Of a stretch of DNA of 64,000 nucleotides, positions 35,663 through 45,543 are shown piece after piece. The number at the start of each line of letters is the position of its first letter. Position 1 is the first letter of the stretch. The stretch is from Sympetrum striolatum (lineage: Eukaryota > Arthropoda > Insecta > Odonata > Libellulidae). A model generated the notes under the pieces. It did no database searches. It worked only from the letters and a program-made list of their open reading frames with translations, and was not told the DNA's origin. The stretch lies in the NCBI GenBank assembly GCA_947579665.1, contig CANPUZ010000031.1, positions 1,178,001-1,242,000 on the forward strand. Reading direction: 5' to 3'. The position numbers and the translations under genes were made by a program.

Positions 35663-35784
35663 ATAATTATGAGGATGAAATCAAACAAATTTTTGTTACA
35701 AATAAGAGTCACAAGCTCATTCAGGAAGAAAACAATAGATATCACATGCAATTGTCTGTGTGCACTATAGTAGTAGTTCGTTAA

Positions 35785-35905
35785 AAGCGCTTTGACAGCT
35801 TAGGTCATTTTGCCCATGTGCTCCCACCAGGATTTGAATTCAGAACTGATTCCTCATGAGTCACGAGCGTTACCCACATGGCTCTATAGGAGCCAATGTG
35901 CAATA
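35785..35905 (-). mobile_element. tRNA-derived SINE, second copy of the 12.2-kb family
   Basis: The minus strand has TGGGTAACGCTCGTGACTCA, TGAATTCAAATCCTGGTGGG and AGCACATGGGCAAAATGACC. The order and the tail match the SINE at 12150-12265. The B box has decayed to ATTCAAATCC. Confidence 0.6.
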
Positions 35906-36127
35906 TATCTGCATCAAATGGAAAGGATTTATAAATTAGACTACGATTATACTGATTCCCTTTATAGCATAGACCTTATTTCAAGGCCTAGGAGACTCAC
36001 TTAAGTCACAGTGAATGAAACTCACAGCCATGAATTACAAGAAACTAGCTCGTAAATATTTTAAGTTATTTCAGAACTTTACTTAAGTTAATTTGAAACT
36101 CCCTCTTTTTTATATGCGTTCTACTAT

Positions 36128-36373
36128 GCTGACGTCAGCTGACGTTTAGCCAGGGTGGGTTGACTGGTATAGGGACCAGGGGGTATTTACTTGGATAGGG
36201 AGACCTGAAACACTGTTTTCGGCGCCAACTATCGATTACCTAGATGATTTTGGTACTAAAAAGAGGAGTGGGGGTAGCTTGGCGTAGCCATCTTGGAAAT
36301 TAGCTTGAGGCAGCCAACTTACAATTTATTCATTCTGATTCTGATCTCCTTGAGTGAAGTTGAAAGTTTAAGT
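36128..36373 (+). promoter_or_regulatory. Candidate promoter and 5' UTR with CRE and YY1-like sites
   Basis: GCTGACGTCAGC at 36128-36139 contains a perfect palindromic CRE (TGACGTCA). A locally GC-richer stretch follows, and TAGCCATCTTGG at about 36289, close to the YY1/Pleiohomeotic core GCCAT with its ATCTT extension. GTCGCCATCTTGC and GTCGTCATCTTGC recur in the first intron (near 36703 and 36896). There is no TATA box. The ATG of the THAP exon lies about 80 bp further on. Confidence 0.4.
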
Positions 36374-36453
36374 ATGAGTTGCAAGTGCGCTGTGAAAGGG
36401 TGTAAATCCAGGGAGGAGATGATAAAGTCCTGTTTCCCTAAACCGAGAGAAAT
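36374..36453 (+). CDS. First exon of a THAP-type zinc-finger protein
   Basis: The ATG at 36374 opens MSCKCAVKGCKSREEMIKSC, then FPKPRE, ending at a GTAAGT donor (phase 2). C-x4-C followed by FPKP is the start of the THAP C2CH zinc-binding DNA-binding domain, which always sits at the N-terminus. The remaining ligands, a W and C-x2-H, occur in the exon at 37427. THAP domains are found in cellular transcription regulators and in P-element transposases. Confidence 0.55.
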
Positions 36454-36559
36454 GTAAGTACTTAGTGCCGTATTAATTATGATTTTATTTGATTTAAATT
36501 ATTATATTTACTTAAGAAGTTCGCAGCATGTGGTCAGTGCAATATGTTAAAATTCGTAA

Positions 36560-36935
36560 CTTGTGGCTAGAAATCATCGTTCTTGAGTTATTTGAATTAC
36601 TATAATGTGTTTCTTTATTTGTAAAATAATAATTTTGACGTAATGCTTGTGAATATTTAATATTAAACTCTTATTTACTGTTAACTAGTACGTCGCCATC
36701 TTGCATTTGCGATATGCTGTTCGATCTCGAGTTTATTAAATGTTTGGGTAGAATTGTTTATAGATGTGACTAGAAATCATCGTTCTTGAGTTATTTAAAT
36801 TACTATAATGTGTTTCTTTATTTTTAATATCATAATTTTGAGGTCATGCTTGTGAATAATTAAGATTAAGCTCTTATATACGGTTAAGTAGTACGTCGTC
36901 ATCTTGCATTTGCGATTTTGTTCAGTCCTCGCCTA
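36560..36935. repeat. Tandem duplication of about 203 bp in the THAP intron
   Basis: TAGAAATCATCGTTCTTGAG occurs at 36568 and 36771. Similarity runs through CTATAATGTGTTTCTTTATT to the CATCTTGCATTTGCGAT words, with roughly 10% differences. Confidence 0.75.
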
Positions 36936-37426
36936 ATGATCGTTCTTTAGTTAGCTAATAACTTGAATTGTAGTTTTTATTTTTGATATCACGATATGAT
37001 AGTGCTGTTAATGGGAAGCTATCTGTGTTGCGTTTGCATAATATCGTCTGTAAAAATTGAGAAGTAAACTCATAGCCACTGTAGTAATATTTCCATATGG
37101 CAGTAGCAAAGGTCATTTCTTGTAATAAATGCTGATATTAGTATTAGTGTGCACTGCAATCTTTGGCTTCTTAGTATTCTTAAGCTTAAGTAATCCTTTT
37201 CATGGTAGTTTTCGCGAAGTTATTCCTAAAATGTGCCAGCTATTCAGATACTACATTATTTTTCTCTTTGCTTGTGTTGATTTCGGAGGTGCCAACTTAT
37301 TTATTTATTAATTTAAACGCTGCAAGTTGGTATTAATACCAGGTGGCAATGGAAAACCAAACCTTAGATGCTAAATACCTTGTATGCTTCAATTCATGGA
37401 CACTAACGCTTTTCATTATATTTCAG

Positions 37427-37598
37427 CTGTCGGAAATGGGTAGATTTCTGTGCTAACAGTCCGCTGACTGCAAAAGTAGATTCGGCAGGATCCATCTGTA
37501 CTGCCCAGAGCACTCAGAAGACCTTACCAGCAAAATACTTGATGATATTGTGAAGAAAATAATTCGGTGGTGGTGTAAAAGGAGAATCAGAATTTGAT
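37427..37598 (+). pseudogene. Second THAP-domain exon, with two compensating frameshifts
   Basis: After the TTTCAG acceptor the frame set by exon 1 gives ICRKWVDFCANSPLTAKV, containing the THAP tryptophan. One base later in phase, the sequence reads RFGRIHLYCPEHSEDLTSKI, with the closing C-x2-H ligands (CPEH), and LDDIVKKI. It then returns to the first frame for KGESEFD before the GTAAGTAAG donor. A -1 and a +1 change about 110 bp apart disrupt the middle and restore the end. This is either a decayed gene or assembly indels near A-runs (AAAGTAG, AAAATAATTC). Confidence 0.5.
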
Positions 37599-37688
37599 GT
37601 AAGTAAGAAATGTTATGGAACTGCTCATATTAATGCTAAATGATTATTCTTGAAATTCTCAGTAATAAAAATATTATTTCTCTTTCAG

Positions 37689-37751
37689 GCACCATCATAC
37701 TGGGTCAAGAGCTTAAGGGTATTGGACTTGGAATTTGTTTTAGTTACAATG
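37689..37751 (+). CDS. Possible third exon of the THAP gene model
   Basis: Bounded by TCTTTCAG and ATG|GTAAGT, 63 bp, in the same phase as the end of exon 2. It encodes APSYWVKSLRVLDLEFVLVT and M. A further acceptor (CTTCCAG) at 37859 leads to 15 codons and a TGA at 37905-37907. There is no domain here; it is supported only by splice sites and phase. Confidence 0.35.
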
Positions 37752-38249
37752 GTAAGTAAAATATTTTAAGGAGCTTTCTTTGATTGATTTTAAGAAGATG
37801 TTTTGAATATTGGAGTTGCTTTATGTACTCTACTATAGAAACCTTTACTTTTCTTCCAGGTTCTTCATCTGCTTTATTATCATAACTTTGCTGACAGTTA
37901 CTGCTGATTGGTTACTCAAATTGGTCAGGTTTATTATTCAGATCGTGTTTCTCACAGGAGTTGATGTAGGGTCCTCATTTTGCAATGCTTATTTATGGTA
38001 GAGTTTCATACCAATCAGTAATATTGTATAACAAGGTAACTCCATAGCTTTCCTCACAATACTATTTAATATTTGACTGGTAAGTTCTTCTGCCTGCTCT
38101 AAGCAGCTCTGCTAGATCCAATCCAAGAAAAGTTCATCCTCAATAGTTCTCCTTATATGCAGTCCAATTTTTTCAAAGTTCTGTGTGTACTATTCAGAAT
38201 CCTCTCTGATATCTGCCTGGCACCCACTACCAAATCAAGTAATTCCTTG

Positions 38250-39060
38250 CTAGGAGAATTTTGCTGCCCTCACAATTCCTTGTAATATAATGTAATGTAT
38301 TGTAGAAATGTTACTGTCAGTGGACCCAAACTTAGCCGACCTGCATCCATTGCACTGACAGCTTTGTAAGACATTTCTTAAGATGGAAGTGGTCAGAAAT
38401 GCCACAATGCTTTCTGATGTCTCCATATCTGCTTTCTCTTCATTGTTTGTGACTAAGAAGCCAGACTATTCAGCATCCTTTTCATTGTCCTACTTATTGA
38501 TGCAAAGTTATCATCCTTCTCACAATTGCGACCACTAACATTCGATGAAAATGCTAGGCCATTCACTATAGATGTCTTTAAGCTGCTTATAAATAGGGCA
38601 GCTGTTGGAGGAGTGTTCGACCCACAGTTCCCTCTGATGCACCCAAATAAGCTCTCTTAGGGATCCTGATTGACGGCACGTGCAGAGATACTGCTTGCAA
38701 CAGCATCTGGTCCACAGAGTAAATCCCAGAATAACATTAAGAATGCTTTCAGATTCAGCCATCCTTTCTGTGATGGAGGCATTGTTCATTGTATCCTCCT
38801 TTGCTTCCTTCACCATATTCCATTCCTTCACCAGCAACTCAGCTTTCTCCCAAAATTCTATGTGAGGTCTCTCCATAGTCACTCCTTCTAATAAGGGCTT
38901 ATAACCAGCTTCCTGGGTCCTCTCATTCATGGAATCAAACATCTTGTCTATGAATCCCATGAAGGCAGATGTAGCTCATGTTCCACTGGGCAGCCATTCT
39001 ACATTTGCTCAGAATTCTGAGCTTCCACCACCAATAAATTCACCAATATTACTCCTGTGA
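38250..39060 (-). pseudogene. P-element/THAP9-like transposase remnant
   Basis: The minus-strand frame ending at 38535 reads TSAFMGFIDKMFDSMNERT, resembling the TAxFI...LFDxLNSR motif in the insertion domain of P-element and THAP9 transposases, followed by 120 further codons with ILNVILGFTLW. Past a stop, NVSGRNCEKDDNFASISRTM and RNVLQSCQCNGCRSAKF are found. The first resembles the NCExD segment and the second the cysteine-containing C-terminal part of that family. Several stops break it. The assignment rests on short motifs. Confidence 0.4.
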
Positions 39061-39960
39061 GAAATGACAATGGATGAAATTCGTTATTTTGTTTTCATTT
39101 CATGTTATATGAGTTTGTTCTTTATGTTGGTGTCTGTTGTTCTCATATTTTTTTAATTTTCGTTATATGTTATTTCACATTATGCCAAAGTAAGATGCTT
39201 TGCATTATTTTGTAATGTATTTATTGTTTTTCTAAATAAAATATGAAAAATGAACTCTTTATGTTATTTCTCTCCTGCTCTTCTTTCCTATTTCCATTTC
39301 AGGTGTGTATTGTTTGGATTAAATGCACAACTTTTTTGTTGGAGATACTTGTGTAGAAGTATATCAATTAGTAATGTATTTGTTTCAAAATAAAATGTAG
39401 AAAATTAACACTTTCCATTATTTTTCCTTTGCTCTACTTCCGTATATAAGTATCTGCCGTTTAATAGCTGAATTTGAAAGATCTTCAATTGGTAGTCTCG
39501 TATTATTATAATAAAATGAACAGAAAGTATGGACGTAATATGCTATATTACGTTCATATTGCCCGCTGAACCTCGCCAACACCATCTGTCGATTACCTAT
39601 GATTTGAGTGAACTATCTGAACTCGGTCACCGGCCAATACATGGAAGTCGACACAGCCTGATAGGGACTACGGTCACGTTTAGCGGTGATTTTCGAGAGC
39701 TACTTACTCGCGGGTACTTTAAACGATCTTGTCGCGTCACAAATTCTTACCTAACGACGTAAAACGCTTTTAATTGATAAATTACGTATTGAAAATGCAT
39801 CAAAATTTAAGTAATAGTGACTTATTACTACAAATTTAGTATTCTTTAATTAAACTGATTTTCGTGACAGCTGCAACGAAGAACTTCCACAGGAATTCTA
39901 CTTTCAAGTAAAAGGTTTACCTAAGTCCTGCGATGGGGTTGCGGCGGCTATCATATTGTT
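39061..39960. other. 0.9 kb without a recognised gene
   Basis: AT-rich with two AAATAAAATATGAAAAATGAAC / AAATAAAATGTAGAAAATTAAC-like words (about 39235 and 39390), a weak direct repeat. Otherwise nothing is seen. Confidence 0.45.
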
Positions 39961-39991
39961 AATATTAATTAATTCCAGAGAAAATATGGAG

Positions 39992-40034
39992 GTCGCAAAG
40001 GATATATATATATAATATATATATCCTTTGCGAC
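39992..40034. repeat. Perfect 43-bp palindrome
   Basis: GTCGCAAAGGATATATATA and its reverse complement are joined by a few T/A bases, giving a perfect hairpin. It lies at the truncation point of the Tigger copy and may mark a repair or fold-back event. Confidence 0.85.
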
Positions 40035-40059
40035 GACGAGTAGGTTTTTTTTAAACACA

Positions 40060-41083
40060 AAATGATAGAAAAGAAATAGAACTTACCAAGCGTCCGAAGA
40101 TAGTGCTGGATGAGATATTTTGGGTAGTGGACTTTAAAGGTGTAAATTATTCCCATGTCCAGCAGTTGCATCTTACTGGTGCTATTTGGACTCAGAAAAA
40201 GTACTTTGACGTTTGGTAGCACTAGTCCGCTTATTTTACGAACTGGGGCATTATCTGTACAAGAAGTAGTACATTGCGATTCTCGCATGCGCTCTTCCTC
40301 TGCAAGAAAATAATTTGCTTCTGAAAAATGTCCGTCGTCATCCATGCTTTCTTATTACTTTCATAAACACAGGAAAATTTTTCACGCTCTTGAAGCAACT
40401 CGGAGCTCTTGATTTCGCAATCACAACTGGTTTCAACCGGATCCATCTTGGTTACACATCAGCATTACTGTAGCCCTAACCTTAGAATTTTTACCTCCGC
40501 GACATTTTTAACCGCGGGTTCCGAGGGTGGAGTCAGGTAATGCCTTGAAAAAAAAACCTGTTTCATCCAGGTTGAATATATCTCGAGGGGAATATTTAGA
40601 CACCATGTCATCGTTTATTTCATGCCACTGCTCAACGTCTTTTGTGTTGTCGCTACCTTCTTCTCCACAGATTTTCATTGAAGTGATTCCGTATCTTTTC
40701 TTGAATCTATCAAGCCACCCATTTGAGGCTTTAACGTTGTCACACTTCAGTTTAAGAGCCAAAACCTGAGCCTTCTCCTTCAGCATTGGTCCACTTATAG
40801 GCAATTTGCACGCACGACACTTAAAAAAAAAAATTATACGGCTGCCTATCAAGTTGAACAAATTGCGAGGATGAGACGTACTTTGTTTTTAATGATTTTG
40901 TTGTGTGACTCAAACTTTTTTCACTTGAATTGACGATTGCTGCCAATAATGTAGATAGAGAAATGCCATACTTCCGAGCAATTTCTGTTTTTGTCTGCCC
41001 GCGATCACGTACTTCCTTGATAATTGACCTTTTGGTGACCTCGGGGACTTCCTCTTTTTCTTGGTCGGTGATGTTTTATCCAT
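40060..41083 (-). pseudogene. Tigger-type transposase, decayed
   Basis: The minus-strand ATG at 41083 begins MDKTSPTKKKRKSP. After an early frameshift the HTH reads SIIKEVRDRGQTKTEIARKY and GISLSTL. Then ACKLPISGPMLKEKAQVLAL and NGWLDRFKKRYGITSMKICG (second DNA-binding half), FNLDETGFFFKALPD (first catalytic D), TDNAPVRK (second, degraded) and PNSTSKMQLLDMGIIYTFKV (third, QPLDQG-like, with M for Q). The C-terminal part is missing. Multiple frameshifts. Confidence 0.8.
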
Positions 41084-41512
41084 TATTTAATAATAGGCAC
41101 ACGGGATACCACAACACAGGCCACCTCCCGCAGAGAGTGATTCTCACTGAATGCGCGCGACTTTTTCTCGCTTGTATATGTTTGTATCCCACGAAATTTT
41201 CACATTTTCTCATCTAAAATACATGGGATGAGGGTCTTCCCAACATAGACGTTCTGGGTTCAGCTGCTCCTGTTTACGGCAATCGTCACCCCATTGTATT
41301 GAGCTCAGTCCGACAAAACCATTTGAAATACTTCGTAAAACCGGGGTTCATTCACTCCTAGGGACCGGCTTCTCACTTCGTAAAACATGAAATCGAGGTT
41401 TTACGTAAAATCGAGGTAAATTTACATGTACAAAGATCGGGACCAGCGGAATGGTTCGTAAAACTGTGTCACTTCGTAAAATCGAGGTTCGTAAAAACGG
41501 GGTTCTACTGTA

Positions 41513-42885
41513 TATACTGTATTACCCCTCTTTTACACTATTCAAAGGACCAGAAGCAATGTGGTGTAAACGGGGGGAAAGTGTAAATCGAGGGAAACCA
41601 TTTAAGTTGGTAAACATGCTCATAAAAAAGGCTAATGTTTCACAAATGCACGATATTAATACTATGGTGTACTTCATTCTTATTTCTAATACTTACCTTA
41701 AATAAATATCCGATGTAAGTGAAATTAGGCTGATATTACTATACCCTAATTATTTCTACATCCACTGGCTAGGAAAAGGGTGATAAAAATATCATAGAGT
41801 ATTCTTTTCACTTGGTTATCACTCTAGGTAAATGGGTTTAGAATAATCTAAGATTCAAGAAATATTGTTTCTTCAAATGAAAAATATAGATTTTATTGGC
41901 AAGCAAAGTAATCCAATATTGATTTCTGTTTGCATCTCTTATTTCTTATGTCCTCTATTTGTCTTTCAAGTTCATAAAGATGATCAAAATTACTATCCTC
42001 AATATATGATAAATATCTCTGCAAAACTTCCACTTGCCTCAACACTTGTACGCATCACTTCACAACTATCCATTTCTTCATCACTGATAGGGAATTCAGT
42101 GGCTAATTGTTCAGCAGCAAACTCCTCCACATCTCTCTCCTCTGCAGTCACAACAGCATGATCCATCTGCAGATAGTCTTCATATGTGCAGTTTGGCTGC
42201 AACATTTCCCATGCAGCAGGAATCAGGTCTTCTTCTTTTTCTCCTGGCTCACAACAATTTTTGAAGAAGCCCGCTTTCAAGGAGCAATTAGAGATTGTAG
42301 TCTGCTTCACGGCCTTCCAGGATTTTGCAATGAAGTGGAGTGCTTGTAGGACTGAAACTTTAACTGATGCAGGATCCTTCCACCTACCACTCCTTCTAAT
42401 TCTTCGTATTTTGAGTATGTTGCGTATTTCCGTTTCTTGGAATTTGGTCCGCATTATGAAGCACTGGTGGCAATGCTTGCCCTGTTTTTGATAATTGTAT
42501 TTAGTGTGGATAAGGAGATCTGCAACTCACGTGCAAGAGCAACACAGAACTTTTCCATAATAAGGATTTTTTCTTCAATTGTAAACGTCTTTCTTTCCCT
42601 CTTTTTTCCATCACTAAATAGAAAAGTAAACACCAACTATTAAAACTAGAAGGATTTTGCTCCTCAAAGAATCGATGACGCAAGACGAGAGAATGCTGCA
42701 GACTGCGAAACTAGAAAACTCGTCCCATTCTGAGAAAACCCTCATATTCCTCTCCCATCTCACCGACTTTTCACCCTTCCTTTCTAAAGCTACACTCACA
42801 CTGGACTCACTGGACACGTATTCCAATCCGGCCCAACTATGAAACCGATAAGTAACAAAATCCGGAGAACCGCCGAATCTGGATA
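41513..42885 (-). mobile_element. Internally deleted Tigger-like element
   Basis: It abuts copy B tail to tail: directly after its TA lies ACTGTATTACCCCTCTTTTA followed by CACTATTC and a GTGTAAACGGGGGGAAAGTG subterminal block, a TIR of a different Tigger family. The other end is not found and is probably replaced by the LINE starting near 42886. Confidence 0.55.
41890..42640 (-). pseudogene. Tigger transposase lacking the DDE domain
   Basis: On the minus strand the HTH (KTFTIEEKILIMEKFCVALA, RELQISLSTLNTIIKNR) and, after a frame change, GPNSKKRKYATYSKYEELEG are followed at about 42390 directly by VLQALHFIAKSWKAVKQTTI and SNCSLKAGF, the post-catalytic motif. About 250 residues containing the whole DDE domain are absent. 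The C-terminal tail continues to the end of the frame at 41999 and, after a frameshift, as VEVLQRYLSYIEDSNFDHLY. An internal-deletion derivative like those seen in many Tigger families. Confidence 0.75.
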
Positions 42886-43139
42886 CACGAATATTAGTTG
42901 GAGTAGTTTTTTATCTTGTCTTTCCAACTTATTTTCTCCATTCTTCGCCATAGCCACATTTCAAAGCTCTCTATGTATTTTTCTTCTCTCCTTCTCAATG
43001 TCCATGTTTCGGATCCATATAACACAATACTCCAGATAAAGCACTTAGCAAATCTTCCTTAGCTCCATCTTGATGTTCTTTACTGTCAAATGATCTTTTA
43101 TCTTCTGGAACGTTGCCTTTCCCTGAGCTATTCTACTTC

Positions 43140-44510
43140 TTATTTCCTCTGTACAACTGCCATTAGATGGGATGGTGCTACCAAATATTTAAATTTCTCG
43201 ACCTGCTCCAATTCCTTCCCCTTCAACTTAATTTGTACTGGGCCAGCCTTCTTTGATAACTTCATCACCTTCGAATTTTCAATGTTAACTTTCATTCCAT
43301 ATACCTGTCCTTTTATACTGATTTTCTCTACCATTTCTCGCAGTATTTCTTCACTCTCTGCTATCACAGCCTGATCATCAGCATATTTAATGGTTTTCAT
43401 ACTTGCTCCTCCTACCACTATCCCTCCAATCCCCTCCAAGGCTTCCTCTACCAGTTTGTCACCATATATATTATATAAAATTGGTGACAAGCAACACCCT
43501 TGTCTCACACCTCTGCCAATCGATGTCTGCTTCGTCTCGTCTCCCCCTATCCTCACCACTGCTCTTTGTCCTTTATACAGTTGTTTTAATGCCCTCCTAT
43601 CCTTCCAATCCACTCCAATTTCCTTTAGAATCACCATCAGTTTATCCCATTTCACCCTGTCAAATGCTTTCTCGTAGTCAATAAAGCAGATGAACATCTC
43701 TCTGTCTACCTCCAGTACCCTTTCGCTCAGCATTCTCATGCACCCTATTGCATCCCTTGTTCCCTTTCCTCTTCGAAATCCAAACTGGTCCTCCCCCAAG
43801 TTTTCCTCTATCCTAGTCTCAATCCTCTTCATTATTATTCTGGTCATCATCTTTGTCACATGCGCCATAAAACTGATTGTACGGAAATCTTTGCAAGCTT
43901 GAGCGTTATTTTTCTTTGGCAATGGCATCATTATTGTTTTCAGAAAATCCTCAGGCCATTCCCCTGTGTCATATATCTTGTTAGCAAGATTAGTGATTCT
44001 ACTAATTGCACCTTCCCCTAAGGCCTTCAACACCTCTGCTGGGATTCCATCAGAGCCCACTGTCTCATTGTCCCTCAGGTCTCTTATTGCTCTCTCAACT
44101 TCATCTTTCAAAATCCTTGGACCCATCGAATCCTCTTCGCATGTCCTCTCATCCTCTAGATCTACACTTCCATCGCATTCATGTGTACAGTACAGTTCTT
44201 CTATGTACTCCTTCCACAGAATCTTAATCTCTTCCTCATCTGTAGTTATTTTCCCATTTTTGTCTATCATTCCTTTCTTACTTATCTTTCTATGGTCTCT
44301 CTTAGTTAGACATCTTGCGGTTTTATACATTTCTTCTATTTTCCCAGTCCTCTCCAATTCCTCTATCATGTGGCACTGCCTTTTTATCCAATCCTCTCTG
44401 GCTTTATCTGTCTCCCTCCTCAGCTCGTTATTTAGCTTCCTGTATTTTCTTCTCCCATGTTCTGTATCATCACATTTCCACTTTCTTCTTTCTTCCATCT
44501 TGTCTATCAT
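43140..44510 (-). CDS. LINE reverse transcriptase domain
   Basis: An open frame of 456 codons. Visible RT blocks: NETVGSDGIPAEVLKAL (about residues 148-164), PLPKKNNAQACKDFRTISFM (196-215), DQFGFRRGKGTRDAI (241-255), ICFIDYEKAFDRVKWDKL (274-291), GVRQGCCLSPILYNIYGDKL (334-353) and the catalytic KYADDQAVIAES (375-386). RT uses the LINE RNA to prime DNA synthesis at the nicked target. At the 3' end, KFKYL is followed by a frameshift and early stop where family members continue with a G-S-x-I segment. The original single ORF joined it to the endonuclease frame; one frameshift near 44560 separates them now. Confidence 0.9.
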   Translation of the reverse strand: MIDKMEERRKWKCDDTEHGRRKYRKLNNELRRETDKAREDWIKRQCHMIEELERTGKIEEMYKTARCLTKRDHRKISKKGMIDKNGKITTDEEEIKILWKEYIEELYCTHECDGSVDLEDERTCEEDSMGPRILKDEVERAIRDLRDNETVGSDGIPAEVLKALGEGAISRITNLANKIYDTGEWPEDFLKTIMMPLPKKNNAQACKDFRTISFMAHVTKMMTRIIMKRIETRIEENLGEDQFGFRRGKGTRDAIGCMRMLSERVLEVDREMFICFIDYEKAFDRVKWDKLMVILKEIGVDWKDRRALKQLYKGQRAVVRIGGDETKQTSIGRGVRQGCCLSPILYNIYGDKLVEEALEGIGGIVVGGASMKTIKYADDQAVIAESEEILREMVEKISIKGQVYGMKVNIENSKVMKLSKKAGPVQIKLKGKELEQVEKFKYLVAPSHLMAVVQRK

Positions 44511-45543
44511 TTCCTGAGTGATCCACTTTTTTATTTCTTTGACTTCTCTCCATCCCCACCTCCTGTTCTAGAACCTCTATAATACCAGACTTAATATCAA
44601 TCCATTCTTCTTTAACACATTCTTTCTTTTCTTGCATTCGAAATTTTTCTTCTAGAGCTATAGTGAATGCGGTTCCATCTGATTTCAACTTCTTTACATC
44701 CCATTTCTTTTCTTCCCTTCTTTCCCTTTTCACGTGTTTCAGTTTTGTCTTCAGGTCTGCAATTAACAGGTTGTGGTCCGAGTCTATGTCAGCACCTGGA
44801 AGGATTTTGGCATTCTTAACGCTGTTCTTAAATCTTTGGTTCATTAAAATAAAGTCTATTTGGTATCTATTTATATCCCCCGGACTTTTCCAGGTGTATA
44901 ACCTCCGATCATGATTCCTAAACCACGTGTTTGCCACCCATAGGTTGTTCTCTATACAGAACTCCAACATTTTCTCTCCTCTGTCATTCCTTTTTCGCAG
45001 ACCGTATTCCCCCACCACATTATCTTTTCTACCTTTACCTATGACACTGTTCCAATCTCCCATTATCACAACTCTCACCTGTCCCCTTCCATTTTCTTCA
45101 TACATCTGGGATACTTGTTCGTATACTACCTCCACATCTTCATCTTTTGCATCTGAAGTAGGCATGTACACTTGAATGACTAGAGTATCCACTGGCTCAC
45201 TCCTTATTTTGACTGCTATCACCCTTTCACTAATTGCGATCACTTTAGTGACACAATTTTCTATTTCTTTCTTCATAATTATAGCCACTCCTCCAGTTCT
45301 TCTACTCTCCCCTTTGTACACAATCTTGTATCCATCTAATATTGCTTCCCCTTCTCCCTCCCATCTTACCTCTCCTAATCCAAGAATATCTATTTTGTTT
45401 TTCTCCATTTCTCTCTTTATGTTCTCTAATTTTCCCTTTCTATTCAATGTTCGTACATTCCATGTACCAATTCTTATTTCATTATTTGTTGTTTTCCATG
45501 TCCTTTCCTTTCTGTTGCCATGTGTTTCCTGGAATGCTACCAA
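44470..45543 (-). CDS. LINE AP-like endonuclease domain
   Basis: An open frame of 357 codons. IRIGTWNVRTL (catalytic N29), LGLGEVRW (E58), TGGVAIIMKKE, VYMPTS, VIMGDWNSVIGKG (D163, N165), NDRGEKMLEFC, YTWKSPG, QIDFILMN and ADIDSDHNLLIADL (S255-D256-H257) are the complete set of apurinic endonuclease motifs of non-LTR retrotransposons; genome annotations often label such proteins craniofacial development protein 2-like. All key residues are present, so the domain looks recently functional. The last 30 codons are out of frame with the true continuation into the RT. Confidence 0.9.
   Translation of the reverse strand: MVAFQETHGNRKERTWKTTNNEIRIGTWNVRTLNRKGKLENIKREMEKNKIDILGLGEVRWEGEGEAILDGYKIVYKGESRRTGGVAIIMKKEIENCVTKVIAISERVIAVKIRSEPVDTLVIQVYMPTSDAKDEDVEVVYEQVSQMYEENGRGQVRVVIMGDWNSVIGKGRKDNVVGEYGLRKRNDRGEKMLEFCIENNLWVANTWFRNHDRRLYTWKSPGDINRYQIDFILMNQRFKNSVKNAKILPGADIDSDHNLLIADLKTKLKHVKRERREEKKWDVKKLKSDGTAFTIALEEKFRMQEKKECVKEEWIDIKSGIIEVLEQEVGMERSQRNKKVDHSGNDRQDGRKKKVEM

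Larger units (their letters stand above)
31353..35780 (-). mobile_element. Older Tigger/pogo element, split by a later Tigger insertion
   Basis: The end at 31353 starts CAGTAGAACCTCAATTTTAC, flanked by TA at 31351-31352, like the TIR of copy A at 3232. Its transposase C-terminal half is on the minus strand on both sides of the element at 31930-35387. The 5' half and the other TIR are not found; sequence identity is lost near 35.7 kb, where a SINE begins. Confidence 0.7.
39990..41510 (-). mobile_element. Tigger/pogo element, copy B of the 3.2-kb family
   Basis: The right end reads, on the minus strand, TACAGTAGAACCCCGTTTTT followed by ACGAACCTCGATTTTACGAA, the same TIR and subterminal TTTTACGAA blocks as copy A at 3232 in opposite orientation. 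The transposase remnant fills 40060-41083. The other end is lost at a 43-bp palindrome at 39992. Confidence 0.8.
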
